This document shows positions 1 through 27,300 of a DNA stretch of 64,000 nucleotides, piece after piece (the stretch's first letter is position 1; every line of letters starts with the position of its first letter). The notes under the pieces were generated by a model. The model had not been told where the DNA came from, made no database searches, and saw nothing but the letters and a program-made list of their open reading frames with translations. Made by a program: the position numbers and the translations under genes. Source of the stretch: Sanderia malayensis (taxonomy: Eukaryota; Cnidaria; Scyphozoa; Semaeostomeae; Pelagiidae); the NCBI GenBank assembly GCA_013076295.1, contig RQOL01000616.1, positions 4,430,392 through 4,494,391 on the forward strand, given 5' to 3'.

Positions 1-800
1 AACAATAATGTTTATATGAGTTGGTGGGTGATTGACTTGAACAGCTTGTTGAGATTCTGCTATCTTTTGAAAGTGAAAGCTTGTAGCAAAGAAGTAACGT
101 CAATGCTTTGCAAAGTAAGGTTCAAGCGAATTGCGCAAGACCTTTCACATCTGCTTTAAGCATTGTTTTGGACACGAGGCTGTAAGAGATGTGAGAAAAT
201 CGGGTCTGCTGTTAGTTGGGAATACCAAGGAATTGCAAGGTCATGTAGTAGATGATGCTTTAACCCCCCTGGCCGCGCGGGCAAATCGATGAGACAGGTC
301 TTTAACTGACGAAGCTTCAGAGAACGATAACGCAAAAAAACAAGCGAAAGAGTTATCTTCATGGAGAAATACAAATTCTTTAAATCAGACAATCTCTAAT
401 AATAACAATAATACATTATAACGAACTATATTCACCGCACAGCATATCATCTTAATCTTCTTAGAATGAAATGCATTTACTTTAAATAAAGATCGTTCAC
501 TGTTTGCTTTGGAATCAAAGATGAGCATGCTTTTGTTTTAAAGAAAGTGTTACAAGCATATAGTGATTAAAATCTATAGTTGATGGAGGCCAACAAGCTC
601 GTCTTTTTTATGTTGATGGATTTACAAAACAGAAAGAGAAAATACCCCCGCATAAAGATTATATAATTTGAAACGATTCAAGACAAATTTCGAGTCGTCT
701 ATATTATAGAAGGAGAGGAGACTTGTTGTATTTAAGATAAGTTTATGGCCACATCTTAAAGAAACAATGTCATAAAGATAATAAGAGTCTGATAATTTTT
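1..800. other. Intergenic stretch at left edge
   Basis: No confident gene is visible. On the minus strand 156-392 has an open stretch whose middle (about LPARPGGL followed by ITADPIFSHLLQ-like residues) loosely resembles the C-terminal part of reverse transcriptases of non-LTR retrotransposons found in invertebrate genomes. It is short, has no catalytic motif and may be chance. The rest is AT-rich and presumably includes the 3' end of the SEC61A transcript, which ends leftward at 801. Confidence 0.3.
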
Positions 801-3981
<3,181 letters not shown>

Positions 3982-5024
3982 TTTGCCTAAATGTAGAAAC
4001 TTGGTCTTTAATCGAATCCGTTACAGTCCAGATCTTTGAATTCCGTGCTTGATCAGTCTACTTTTTGATGAAATTTTTTCAACTCTATATCATGTCCACC
4101 ATCAAACACAGGAAGATTCGTAAAAGAAAGACAATGCTTCTTTTCCATGTCCCTGTAGGAAGAGCTACGTCACACAAGGTGCATTCTGGGTGAATGTGAC
4201 CAGTTCATCCATACGAGGCTGTGAAAACAATAGATAAATCATGTGACACACAAATCTTTGGAATCTTTGGAACCAGATCCAATAGACTTTTTACGTCACT
4301 TCTTTCAACTTCATTTATCAAATTATATACATGGCATAATGGTTGCAATTGGCTCAAAATGTGCAGATGGACTTCATAAAATCAAGTAATTCAATGCTAT
4401 TGAAAAAATGTTAAGCTTGCGTTGCGTGTTTTACATGAAGTAATTTTTTTGATCTCGCTTATGTTGTTGCCATGCCACTTCTGCCCATTTCCGGTTTCAA
4501 TACTAGTGTCCAGGGCCCAAGCCACAAAAACAAATCTGATTTCATACAACTCGCGATCAATCACAATGAATTTGATCTCAAAAGATCGTACACGAAAGAT
4601 GATACCTAAAAACGATCTTATCTCTGCCCTTTAGTTGGTGGCTGGACACTTTACAGGTGGTTTGTTTTACAAGCTTGCTGGTTATTCAATTAGAAAAATT
4701 TGAAAGATTAAGTCCTTTGTTCTTGTCATTTCTCTCAAGAAATTATATCGCAGGAGCAGCAAGGATTTAACCATACTATTTTTCGTCTAGGCCAGTCTCG
4801 TGCTGTACAGTTTCACTTCCTTTGGTGCGATTTTGACAATTATCAATCAACACTCAACTACGCTGTTACACCTGGTTGGAAACTCAACAGCCTTGAATCT
4901 CAGCAACAAATTTGCAATTAAAATTTGTAATGCGCTGCCTATGAGAAGATGTTTGTATTTTAAGATCTTATAAAATATTAAAGGAAAAACATTCGATATT
5001 CTATTATTGGAAATTAAGACCAAG
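3982..5024. promoter_or_regulatory. Divergent spacer between SEC61A and the DCX kinase gene
   Basis: About 1 kb separates the two start codons, so it should hold both promoters. Two TACGTCA half-CRE motifs stand at 4166-4172 and 4292-4298, nearer SEC61A. No open frame here resembles a protein. Assignment as promoter is by position only. Confidence 0.4.
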
Positions 5025-17352
<12,328 letters not shown>

Positions 17353-19433
17353 TGTCTGCAAAGCAATATCTATGTATTTGAATACTGTAATATAGTATGA
17401 GATATTTAATTCAACTTCAATAGTTATTGTTAAATGATAAATGTTTAGCTCTAAATTGTCAATACTTCATTTGTATATTGTTTATCTTCATCCATTTATT
17501 ATCATATATCAATAAGTGAAAAATATAACAATTATTATTGGGTGAGTTTGTGTGTGATTGAACACGTAATGGCTTTTGGTTTTTTATTGTCAACAACTAA
17601 TTGTTTGGGTTTGTTTTTTTATTCTAACTTATTATTAAATTATAAAAAGATGACTTTTATATTTAATCATCAACATTACTGTATGTATTGATATTTGAAT
17701 TTTTGCAATTTGAATTATTAAACCGTGTTGTGCACAATATATACCCATCTGTTAGTTTTTTCTAATATGTTTCATACTTCTTTACTGCATTGCTGAGCGT
17801 GCATGTTCCGTACTTTAATGCTGAGCACCACAATAGACAGAAAGGAATTACTTCAATATGCCACCTTATATGAGGTCTTCATCTTTGTAGAGTCACAGTG
17901 TTGGTTTTATAAAAGATTTTTGCATTGCCCCCAAAAATAAAAATTTTCTTCTCGAGTATCGTGCCTTGATACACAATTGACGTGATAGACCACATGACAT
18001 GAGACAGTTTCATGTATACTTTGTTTGTTTTATGTTTGTGTTGATATTGTCTTTGTTTGTTTTCATGTTATCATCTTTTTTAAGGATTTGATTATCCAAT
18101 CATCAAGCAAGGCTACTAACCATAGCAACAGTATTAAGAAAACTAACCAATCCGATGAATTCTTCGATGACTATAGGGACTACGAGTCTCCTTATAAGGA
18201 AATGTGTCATGACTATGACCAAATAAGGTCTGGGGCCTTTGTGATCTCTGTGGATTTTCCAGAGACTTTTTGAACCAAATGCATATATATATTTATTTTC
18301 ATTTTTACGTTACACCTGCAATTTGTACATTCTAATAATAAAATTCACTTTCAAATGGTTGAAATTTAATATTTATTTTGAATTTATATTTATACTAATA
18401 TTTGTATATATGTTGTTTATCTTTCCAATCGTGAATTTCGAGACAGAAAATTTTCACGATTGTTATTATTTACTAACACGACCACATGTACAGACTTTGG
18501 CCCATACTGATATCATATTGTGACATACTTGCTCTATGAATAGAAATTAATTTATGTTAACTTTCTCATATAAGGTGGCATCTCTAAATAAACTGTCTCG
18601 CTCGTTAAGAAAAGACGAAAATCAAAACTTCAAGATTGATTGCAACACCTAATAAAAAGACGCTCAGCTCGAAATACACAGGAAAACAATTTCTTGGATA
18701 TGACGTCACTCAACGCAAATGCTGCAATAAATATGGATCTTTTTTATATTTTATTTCAATGATTAGTTTTTGTTTTTGTTTCATAGTTATTTGAAAGGCT
18801 AACATAGAGTAATATATTTTCAAATTCAATACAGAATTTTGCGATATTTAGATGTGAAGATGTAATTTATTTTGGCACAGCTTAATTTATGAAGCATGTC
18901 TAAAAGGCAGTATTAATTGACCTAAATTAGTCACTTAGAATATGTTCAACTGTGGGTGTGTTTGTGTATTATAGTGATAAAGCTAACTTTATATTTTCCA
19001 TCATGATAACTTGATGACTTTGTCAGAAGATGTTTAGCTGTTTTTTGCTGCGTAAGATGGATATACGGCAAAAAGAACTTCTGGTAGATTTTTTCTGTTG
19101 TTTAAATTTTTCTTTTTATGCCCCTGATTTGGATCTATGTTTTTATTAAAACATTTTCACTTTCAGGAGATTGAATACCGAGTAAAGAGATCCAAATTCT
19201 ACATAAAAGTAAGTATGATAAATAAACAAATATGTTGCCTTTTATCTTCTATTGCAAGTAAGCAATAGACTCGAACACGCCTATTTTTTAAATTAAAAAA
19301 TATAAATTAACCACCAGATTAAATAAAAAGTAACTGGGTTATTTAAAAAAATCTTGTTAGTTTACAACCTTAAGATCGTATTAGCTAGGCTTAAAAAATA
19401 ACTTTAAAAAGTCTTCTTCCCATTTTTCGTTGT
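17353..19433. other. Spacer between DCX kinase and PPAT, with two exon-like stretches
   Basis: AT-rich convergent spacer. On the plus strand 18085-18273 follows a good acceptor (tttttaag) and stays open for 62 codons to a TGA, reading SDEFFDDYRDYESPYKEM in the middle; it may be a further alternative 3' exon of the kinase gene. At about 19168-19208 a stretch bounded by ttttcag and gtaagtatg reads EIEYRVKRSKFYIK. Neither resembles a known domain and both may be chance. Confidence 0.25.
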
Positions 19434-21209
19434 TTACCATTCTAATGACGCTGGGTATTTTCCAGTTAAACAAGCAGTACAATGTCCAACCTCGTTTTGA
19501 TCTTTTCCCTCGATGCCCTGTTGTACTGCTGTTTTAAGACCGTCGATGCTGAGGTAAACGAGGCTATCCGCCCCGAGATGCTTTGCAAGTTGATCAGGGT
19601 TCATTCGATTGGCAATTAATTCGTCTTTAGTTGGAATATTGATTCCCATGAAACAGGGATGTTTGATTGGAGGTGATGCCACTCGAATATGTACCTGAAA
19701 AGATTCCAAACATTAGTCTGAAGCTAGCATGAAAATTTTACGTCAAGACAATATGATCTGCGTTCCTTGACAATACTAACCTCTTTCGCACCAGATGACT
19801 TTAACAATTGCACAATAGGGCCCATTGTTGTACCCCTGACTATCGAGTCGTCGATCAAAACGATCTTTTTATCTTTGAAGTTCTCTTTTAGAGGACCAAA
19901 TTTTGTGGTGACGCTCAGTTTACGCAAATGTTTGCACGGCTGGATGAATGTGCGACCAACGTAGCGATTCTTGACGAAAACCTCGACATAAGGAATGCCA
20001 GACTCCTCGGCGTATCCAAAAGCAGACGGCGTGGCTGATTCGGGTACAGTGCTGACGATATCGGCGTCAGCTGGCGCTTCTAACGCCAACTGGCGGCCTG
20101 AATTCTTCCTAACCTCGTACACAAGCTGACCTTCGAAAAGGGAGTCTGCACGTGCGAAATAAACATACTCAAAGATGCAGAAAGCTGGAACCGAATCTTT
20201 AACATCACGTGGCACAACATCGTATGATGTAACTCCATTTTCAGTGACGTGTACGATTTCTCCCGGCTTCACTTCTCGCACGAAACTTGCACCAATGGAA
20301 TGAAATGCACATGATTCAGAAGACAATATGTGTACGGTTTGATCCAATAGTATTTTCTTTCCACTACTCTCGGCATCACACCCAGTTGTAGTGTCCAGTC
20401 TTCCAATACACAATGGTCGGTTGCCATAGGGATCTCTGAACCCATACAATCCATCTTTTGTTAAAATAACAATGGAATACGAACATTTGGCCAATGACAT
20501 TAAATGCCTGATTCTTTCACCCCAACGTGGTCCATTTGGTTCGCCACAAGGAGGCTCACTTACCATCAACTGTGTCACTAATTCACTGTCAGTTTCAGTT
20601 GATAATCCAATGCCATGTTTCAGAATTCTTTCACGTAAAGACTTTGCATTCATCAATTCCCCATTGTGTGCCACAGCAATGTTACCATGTATTGTATCAA
20701 CAACAAAAGGCTGACAATTAACCATTTCTGATTTGCCAGCAGTTGAATACCTATTGTGTCCAATTCCCATATGACCAATGAGGCCATTTCTAGACTCTTT
20801 TGATAAGACGTTTCCCACCAGACCCATGCCTTTTTTCACGTGCATCTTATTACCGTCCCATGTGACAACGCCACAACTTTCTTGACCCCTCGGGAGAAAA
20901 AATATATTTTTTAATTCCTTGACTCCGGACAAACATGTGGTAAACAAGAATAATGAGTCACCATCACGCGATGCTAAGGTCCGAATAAACCCTCCTCGAT
21001 ACAAATACAGGGCCTTATATTCTAAACTGAAATTTTCAGGGTTTTGTTTCTACTCACAATTATTAAATATTCAATGTTTACCTGTGTTGCAAGGCCATCA
21101 ATCCTTGGTACAATACGCTTGGTAGGCTGCATGCACTTTCTTCACGTCGTGTTGCAACACAACCAAAAACTGCGCAAGCATCCCGCAAAATGTCTCCTTC
21201 GTCCTCCAT
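19434..21209 (-). CDS. PPAT: Amidophosphoribosyltransferase
   Basis: Catalyses the first committed step of de novo purine synthesis: PRPP plus glutamine to phosphoribosylamine, in the cytosol. Three exons: 21082-21209, 19781-20888, 19434-19694; 498 residues, normal length. The N-terminus has an 11-residue propeptide before Cys12 of CAVFGC, the expected class II glutaminase nucleophile, followed by LQHRGQES and GIGHNRYST. The PRPP loop is [12 protein letters not shown]. The iron-sulfur ligands of the family are present: Cys of FCIFEYVYF, the Cys of [11 protein letters not shown], and the pair in HCTACL. It ends in SLEW like other animal PPATs. The gene stands head to head with PAICS. Confidence 0.96.
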
Positions 21210-21615
21210 TTTTTATCTCAAAGTTCAGCTTAAAATCTTGAGGTACTTTATCAAGCTTTTCTTGCAGTTAGACCAAGCGTGTGTGATGGCTTGATTGAAG
21301 TTGGAAGCAAGAACAATTTTTGCACTTGCGCAACGTGGTGACTAGGCCAGTTAGTTACCGCGATACATTACCAGACATAGGGTACTCCATCAAGTCACGT
21401 GTTCTATGCCATTGTATTACGAGATGGATTAGCAAAACCAGCCAATCAGTGGCCTGAGCATCCCCAGCCTTTGAAAAAAGCACGTGGAAATTTGGATAAA
21501 ATCCAGACTAGCGGGAAAAAATTTTGTCGTCTCGTCTCTTCATCTGCATTCAAACTCACGTTATCTTTGTCGCACGTTTGCTGCAAGTTCAGTTTTTCAC
21601 AAAACTTTTAGCGAA
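21210..21615. promoter_or_regulatory. Bidirectional PPAT/PAICS promoter
   Basis: Only 406 bp separate the two start codons. The interval contains two canonical E-boxes (CACGTG at 21396-21401 and 21481-21486) and a CCAAT at 21442-21446; a third CACGTG lies in PAICS intron 1 at 21738-21743. The same gene pair shares a promoter in vertebrates and is a known MYC target, so co-regulation through the E-boxes is a reasonable inference. Confidence 0.75.
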
Positions 21616-23110
21616 ATGGAGAATGCCCAAGGTAAGAAAATGAAGTTGATGCATATTTAAGGAACTTTTAACTTCCATTTCACATTTCTTCATCTTTTTT
21701 TAATTCTCTTTTTCTCTGAAAAATGAATGACCCTTTCCACGTGCTTGCAATTTTTAGGCCGCCTTGTCTGCCCAGCAAGTTCATGCGTTCATTGAAATTT
21801 TTATTTTATTGAATGATTTATTCTGAGCTTTGCTTCGCTTTGTAGATTTAAAGCTGGGTAAAGTGATTATCGAGGGCAAGACCAAAATCGTGTACGATTT
21901 GCCTGATTATGAGACCAAGAATTGCGTTCTTCTTCAATCAAAAGATAAAATTTCGTGCGGTGATGGAGCGAGAATGGACAATCTTGAAGGAAAGGCTGCC
22001 CTCAGCAACTCGACAACTGCTGCCATTTTCGAGTTTCTCAATTCCGCTGGTGTGAAGACTCATTTTGTCAAACGCCACACCCCCACTTCATTCATCGGCA
22101 AGAATTGCGAAATGATACCTCTTGAGGTTGTCACTCGCCGAATCGCAACTGGGTCATTTCTGAAGAGAAACGTTGGCGTGAAAGAAGGTTTCAGATTCTC
22201 ACCACCTCTTCTGGAGACCTTTTTCAAAGATGATGCTAATCATGATCCCCAATGGTCTCGTGAGCAATGCCTCGAAGCGCAGTTGAGTTTTGGTGGTGTC
22301 ACTATAGGACGTTCAGAATTGGATCATATGGGTGAAAGTGCCATTGCTATCTTTGAGATCTTGGAGAAAGCATGGGCAAGCAGGAATTGTGCACTGGTGG
22401 ATATGAAAATTGAATTTGGTGTTGATGTGCAAACCAAAGAAATAGTTGTTGCTGATGTCATTGATAATGACTCTTGGAGGCTGTGGCAAGCTGGTGACAA
22501 AAGATTGATGCGAGATAAGCAGGTCTATCGCAACTTGAAAGAAGTCACGGTGGAAGCAATGGAGGAGATTAAGAAGAATTACAAATGGGTCAGTGACCAA
22601 GCTCAGCAACTTCTCTCCAAACCATCAGCAAGGGTTGTGATCATGATGGGATCTGCAAGCGATCTAGAGCATGGTAAGAAAATTCAAAAGCAACTGGATG
22701 CATTCGGTGTTCCATCAGACATCCGTGTGAGCTCTGCACACAAGGGAACTGAAGAAACACTGAGAATCCTTCGTCAATATGAAGGCCACAACATCCCAAC
22801 TGTTTTCATTGCCATAGCTGGCAGAAGCAATGGTTTGGGTCCAGTTTTATCTGGCAACACAGCTTACCCTGTCATCAATTGCCCCCCAATCAAGGCAGAC
22901 TGGGGTGCACATGACATCTGGTCATCATTACGTCTTCCTTCTGGGTTAGGATGTACTACAATCATTGATGCAGAAGGGGCTGCTATTGGCGCTGCTCAAA
23001 CCCTTGGCATGAGTGATCATGTCATCTGGTGCCGTCTGCGAGCCAAAAGGCTGAATAATGCCTTGAAATTGATGGAGGCAGACAAGAAGTTGTTGCAGCA
23101 GGATTCTTAA
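21616..23110 (+). CDS. PAICS: Bifunctional SAICAR synthetase / AIR carboxylase
   Basis: Fusion enzyme for purine steps 6 and 7. Two exons, 21616-21631 and 21846-23110; 426 residues, matching animal PAICS. Residues about 6-255 are the SAICAR synthetase ([48 protein letters not shown]). Residues about 265-425 are the class II AIR carboxylase ([51 protein letters not shown]). The start is the ATG in a 16-nt coding first exon giving MENAQ, joined in phase to DLKLGKV. Confidence 0.97.
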
Positions 23111-24398
23111 ATAATGAACAACCAATGAACATTTTATTTTTTATTAGCATAGCGTAAAGGGTTAGGCAGACGATAGGTCAAGAACGCTTTAAAAAACTTA
23201 GCCAGTGGTATATTTTTCTTCAATTTTTGTAAGGTCAACATATTTATCAACAATACCTTATAGAACTGTTGTTTTATTCTGTCTTGCTTTCTTGTTTCTT
23301 GTTGTGCTAAAGGTCTGAAAAAGACAGGGCTGCCAGGTCATAAAATTTGTCGCAGCCAAATCACGCTTGGCATTGGCAAAATGCCTGGTTTCTACGCATG
23401 GCTGTAAAACTGTCGGATATTGAGCTTTCTTTATTAATATAATGTGGAAAACATGGAATTCCTCCAATATATCCAAAATCAAGTTCTCAAAAATCTAGAT
23501 TTCTGATATGGCAATTCTGGCAGTATCAGATCAGCCTCGCTTTCATTTTCAAGAGATGATGACAATGGATATGAAGCTTTATATCATTGGATGAATGATA
23601 ATGGATGGTGGTATTGGTGACGTCACCACCTCGTGCTCGAAAGTCAAAACATCACGTGCGAAGAATGAAAGGAAAATCTCGTGTGGTTCGATTCGGTTTG
23701 AAAACAAAGATAGATCAATTATTAAAAATATTTTCAAATCCGCATAAAAAGGTATGTTTTTGAGGTGTAATATTCTTATAAATGTATAATGAGCTCGTAA
23801 ATAATTATTTTAATATTGGCAGACCATCTGTTTCAAAAGTCAAATTTGAGAGAGTTTTTCTTGACATTCTTTCACAGAGAAGATAAAAACAAGTTCGGCC
23901 TAGTTGAAGTTCGAGAAAGTTATTCCAGTTTCTTCTCTGCGAGTTTTATTTTGGATCACCAGAGCAAGTCAAGGTAACGTGTTTGAATTCTTGTGAATCC
24001 CAGTAACTCTTATTATATGGAAGTCAAAGCTACGAAGTTTAGGCTGGCAAAAAGCAGAATATTTGTCAAACCAGACACCTGTCCATGACATGCTTCTGCC
24101 TCGTGAATCTGGTGTATAATGAATGATTGTCTGCGGTCGTCTCCTGCTTTGCTTGTCTGTCATATTATTAACGCTGCTTGATTTTAACTTCGATTTTCAT
24201 ATTTATCATAATTGATTGATGGTAATTTGGCTCTGCAACCCCAACGCCTTTCATATTATGCCACGGTAACCTTTGACCAAGTAGAAAAACACGATGTCCA
24301 AGGTCCAGTGCAAGCCAATGGCAAGCCATCGCATGCCAAGCTTGGGGTCATATTTGTTATTATTGTGTTTGAGAGCTAGTTTTGTTTTGTAGGTAGCA
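23111..24398 (+). promoter_or_regulatory. Spacer and probable 5' untranslated exon of the A-T-R-SDR gene
   Basis: A 12-bp palindrome holding a full CRE (TGACGTCA, 23618-23625) and an E-box (CACGTG, 23653-23658) are followed about 95 bp later by a good donor (GTATGT at 23752). An acceptor (ttttgttttgtag) sits just before the ATG at 24399. This suggests a non-coding first exon ending at 23751 and a 640-bp leader intron. No gene is seen in 23111-23600. Confidence 0.4.
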
Positions 24399-27300
24399 AT
24401 GGAGGCCTCATCCTTGAAATGCTTGAATTATCTATTTGAAGACCAGGCAAAAATATCCGGCAACAAACCTGCCATTTTTTCACACGATGGCAGACAAATG
24501 TCATTCAAAGAGGTGGACAGAGCGTCTGCAATCCTGGCTGAAAACCTGCGACATCATGGCTGCACGAGAGATTCAGTAGTCGGAATATACATTGAAAAGT
24601 CGATGGAATTTTCAGTTGCATATATCGCAATTCTCAGAGCTGGTGGTGCATACTTTCCAATTGAGTTATCATACCCTGTGCCCTTGCTCACGTCAGTGAT
24701 CGACGATGCAATGCCTGTTGCCATTATCACCAATCAAATTAACAAGCAGTGGCTTCCTGCAAATCAAAAGATCATCTGCTTCGAAGAAGAGTGGGAGGAA
24801 AAATTGGCAAAAGAAAACGCAGATTTCGAGCAAAAAGTTCCTCCAGTGATCACCCAACTTGACGACCTTGCATATGTCATTTATTCGTCGGGAACAACCG
24901 GAAAACCTAAAGGTTTGCCTTGTTTCATCCTCTCTTACCATTAATACTTTATATAAACGTCATGTTTCATTGATTCTCTTTCTACTTAAGGTATAATGTG
25001 TCCGCACAGAGGCGCCGTGATTTCATACGGCTGGAGGCATCTGAATTATCCGTTTCAAGACGATGACCGAGTTGCATGCAATGTTTTTTTCACCTGGGAG
25101 ATGCTGCGTCCATTGTTGAAGGGGATACCTATGTACGTCATACCTGATTCAATCATCTACGACCCTCCATTGCTTTTGAAGTTTTTCAGTGAAAATAAAA
25201 TCACGCGAGTTCTTCTGACGCCATCTTTACTTGGTATGTCGTGTGCGGACTTTTCAATCGTTTTTTGGCTAACAAAAAACTCGTAACTCTCGCTACGAGT
25301 TTCTTTTATTTATGGTTTTTCTCTTTGCTTCTTGTGTAGAGGCATTGCTTGATACTTCGGATGTTGACATACCATCGCATTTTGTTACAATGAGAACAGT
25401 TTTTCTCTGTGGAGAGGTTGTGACAATGGCTTTGAGAGACAGGTTTGTGAAGCTGATGCCAAACGTCAAACTTATCAATCTTTACAGCATTTCCGAATGC
25501 CACGATGTTGCAGTTGCAGATTTGTCTTATGGCGAGTTAGAAAAGGTGAATTTTCTCTCTCTGAAAAGGCAATGTTTTTCACTGTCTCTATCTGTACAAT
25601 CAGACAAATGTATCGTCTCTATTTCCTTTCAATGTATTGTCTCTCTCTCTTCTTTGAATGTATCGTCTTTATCGTTTTTGAATGTATTGTCTTTATCGTC
25701 TTTGAATGCCTTGTCTCTATCTTCTTGCAATGTATCGTCTCTATCTTCTTTGAATGTATCGTCTCTATCTTCTTTGAATGTATCGTCTCTATCTTCTTTG
25801 AATGTATCGTCTTTATCGTCTTTCAATGTATCATCTCTATCGTCTTTGAATGGAGCTATTCTTTTGCTCCGTTTCTGATTCTGAAACCTTTGATATAGAC
25901 GTCGTTTTTCTTTATTTTGAAAGCATACGTCAATGAAAGGTGGGAAGACGAGAAAGTTCTGCCCAGTTGGCAACGTTTTTGACAAAGTAAAAGTTCTGAT
26001 TTTTGATGAAGATATGAAGCTCATGCCCATTGGAATGCCTGGCGAGGTGGTAAAAATTCACTCCATTATATTATTTTAACATCTTAACCATTATATCGCT
26101 AAAACAAACTTAAATGAGATCTTTTTTTGACAGATATATGTTGGAGGACCTACACTTGCTCGTGGATACTTGAAGAGACCGGAATTAACTGCGGAACGCT
26201 TTATTACAAGACCGCACAATGTTCCGGAAGATGCAGGACCGCGTCTTTATAGAACCGGAGATTGGGGATACATGCTGTCATCAGGAGAACTCGAGATCTG
26301 CGGAAGATGCGATTCAATGGTGAAAATTCGTGGCTATAGCATTGAACTTCAGGTAAAGATTTGGTTTTTATTCTGATTCCTTTTATAAAACCTCTATATG
26401 CGATGCGTTTTGTATATTGCCAATGCTGGGTCCTTATGAAGTGTGGCATGCGTTTTTCGTAGGCTGTTGAAGCAGCGTTGCTTGATCTTCCTCTCGTTAA
26501 TGCATGCACTGTTCTTGCTCTTGGCGAAGAAGGCACAGATAAATACCTCGTCGCATATGTGGTGCCAAATGAACAGGTAATTGCCAACCTTTAACTCCTT
26601 GTGAAACACATTCATGTTCTCGTACGGCTTATTGAATTTATTAAGCCTCGTCTTAACTTTATTGAATAAGACTTCAAGCAATGCCATGCAAACATACTGC
26701 AGGCTCCATCACCATATATTCTCTAGTTGCCCTCCGTAATAGAATGGATAGTGTCGTTGTGTTAGTTGATGTGATCCTATCAATTCGCTTATTTAGGCAA
26801 CAAAGAAAGAAATAAGAGCTGCATTGAAAGCGAGACTTCCATTTCACATGATACCATCATATTTTGTTTTGCTTAACAGGTAATGCATTTTTTAATGAGG
26901 TATTCTGTTTTCTTGAGACTGCATGTTGTTGTCAGTTTATCATGTTCTTTCTTTGCCATGCGCAGTGTGCCAATATCAGCAATGGGGAAACTTGACAAGA
27001 AATTGCTGCCTGCGTTTGATCGTCAGAAGGAGCAAGATGAAAAGGAAGAAGGTGCTCCAACAACTTCAACAGAAAAGAAAGTCTGTGGAATTTGGAAGAA
27101 AATCCTCCAGCTTAAATCGCTTGATGTCCAAGAAAATTTCTTTGATTTAGGAGGGTAAGTCTGGAGACCTTGGAGCTGCCATATCTTATGATGTTTAATT
27201 GAAATATCACTTACTATGCTGTCTTGTGTTTGCAGTGTGGCTTTTTAAGATGCTTTTGCTTATTTTTCTTGCAGTCATTCACTCTTAGCTGCTCGTATGT

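Noticed and set aside
156..392. Minus-strand 78-codon frame with weak reverse-transcriptase C-terminal likeness
   Set aside because: Too short, no catalytic residues, and no other retrotransposon parts nearby; mentioned only as a possibility.
4422..4634. 70-codon plus-strand frame in the SEC61A/doublecortin-kinase spacer
   Set aside because: No homology recognised and composition matches the surrounding non-coding DNA.
23969..24163. 64-codon minus-strand frame upstream of the A-T-R-SDR gene
   Set aside because: Short, no recognisable motif, and lies in the probable leader intron.
25629..26030. Minus-strand frame of repeated [15 protein letters not shown]
   Set aside because: It is the antisense reading of the 24-bp minisatellite, not a gene.
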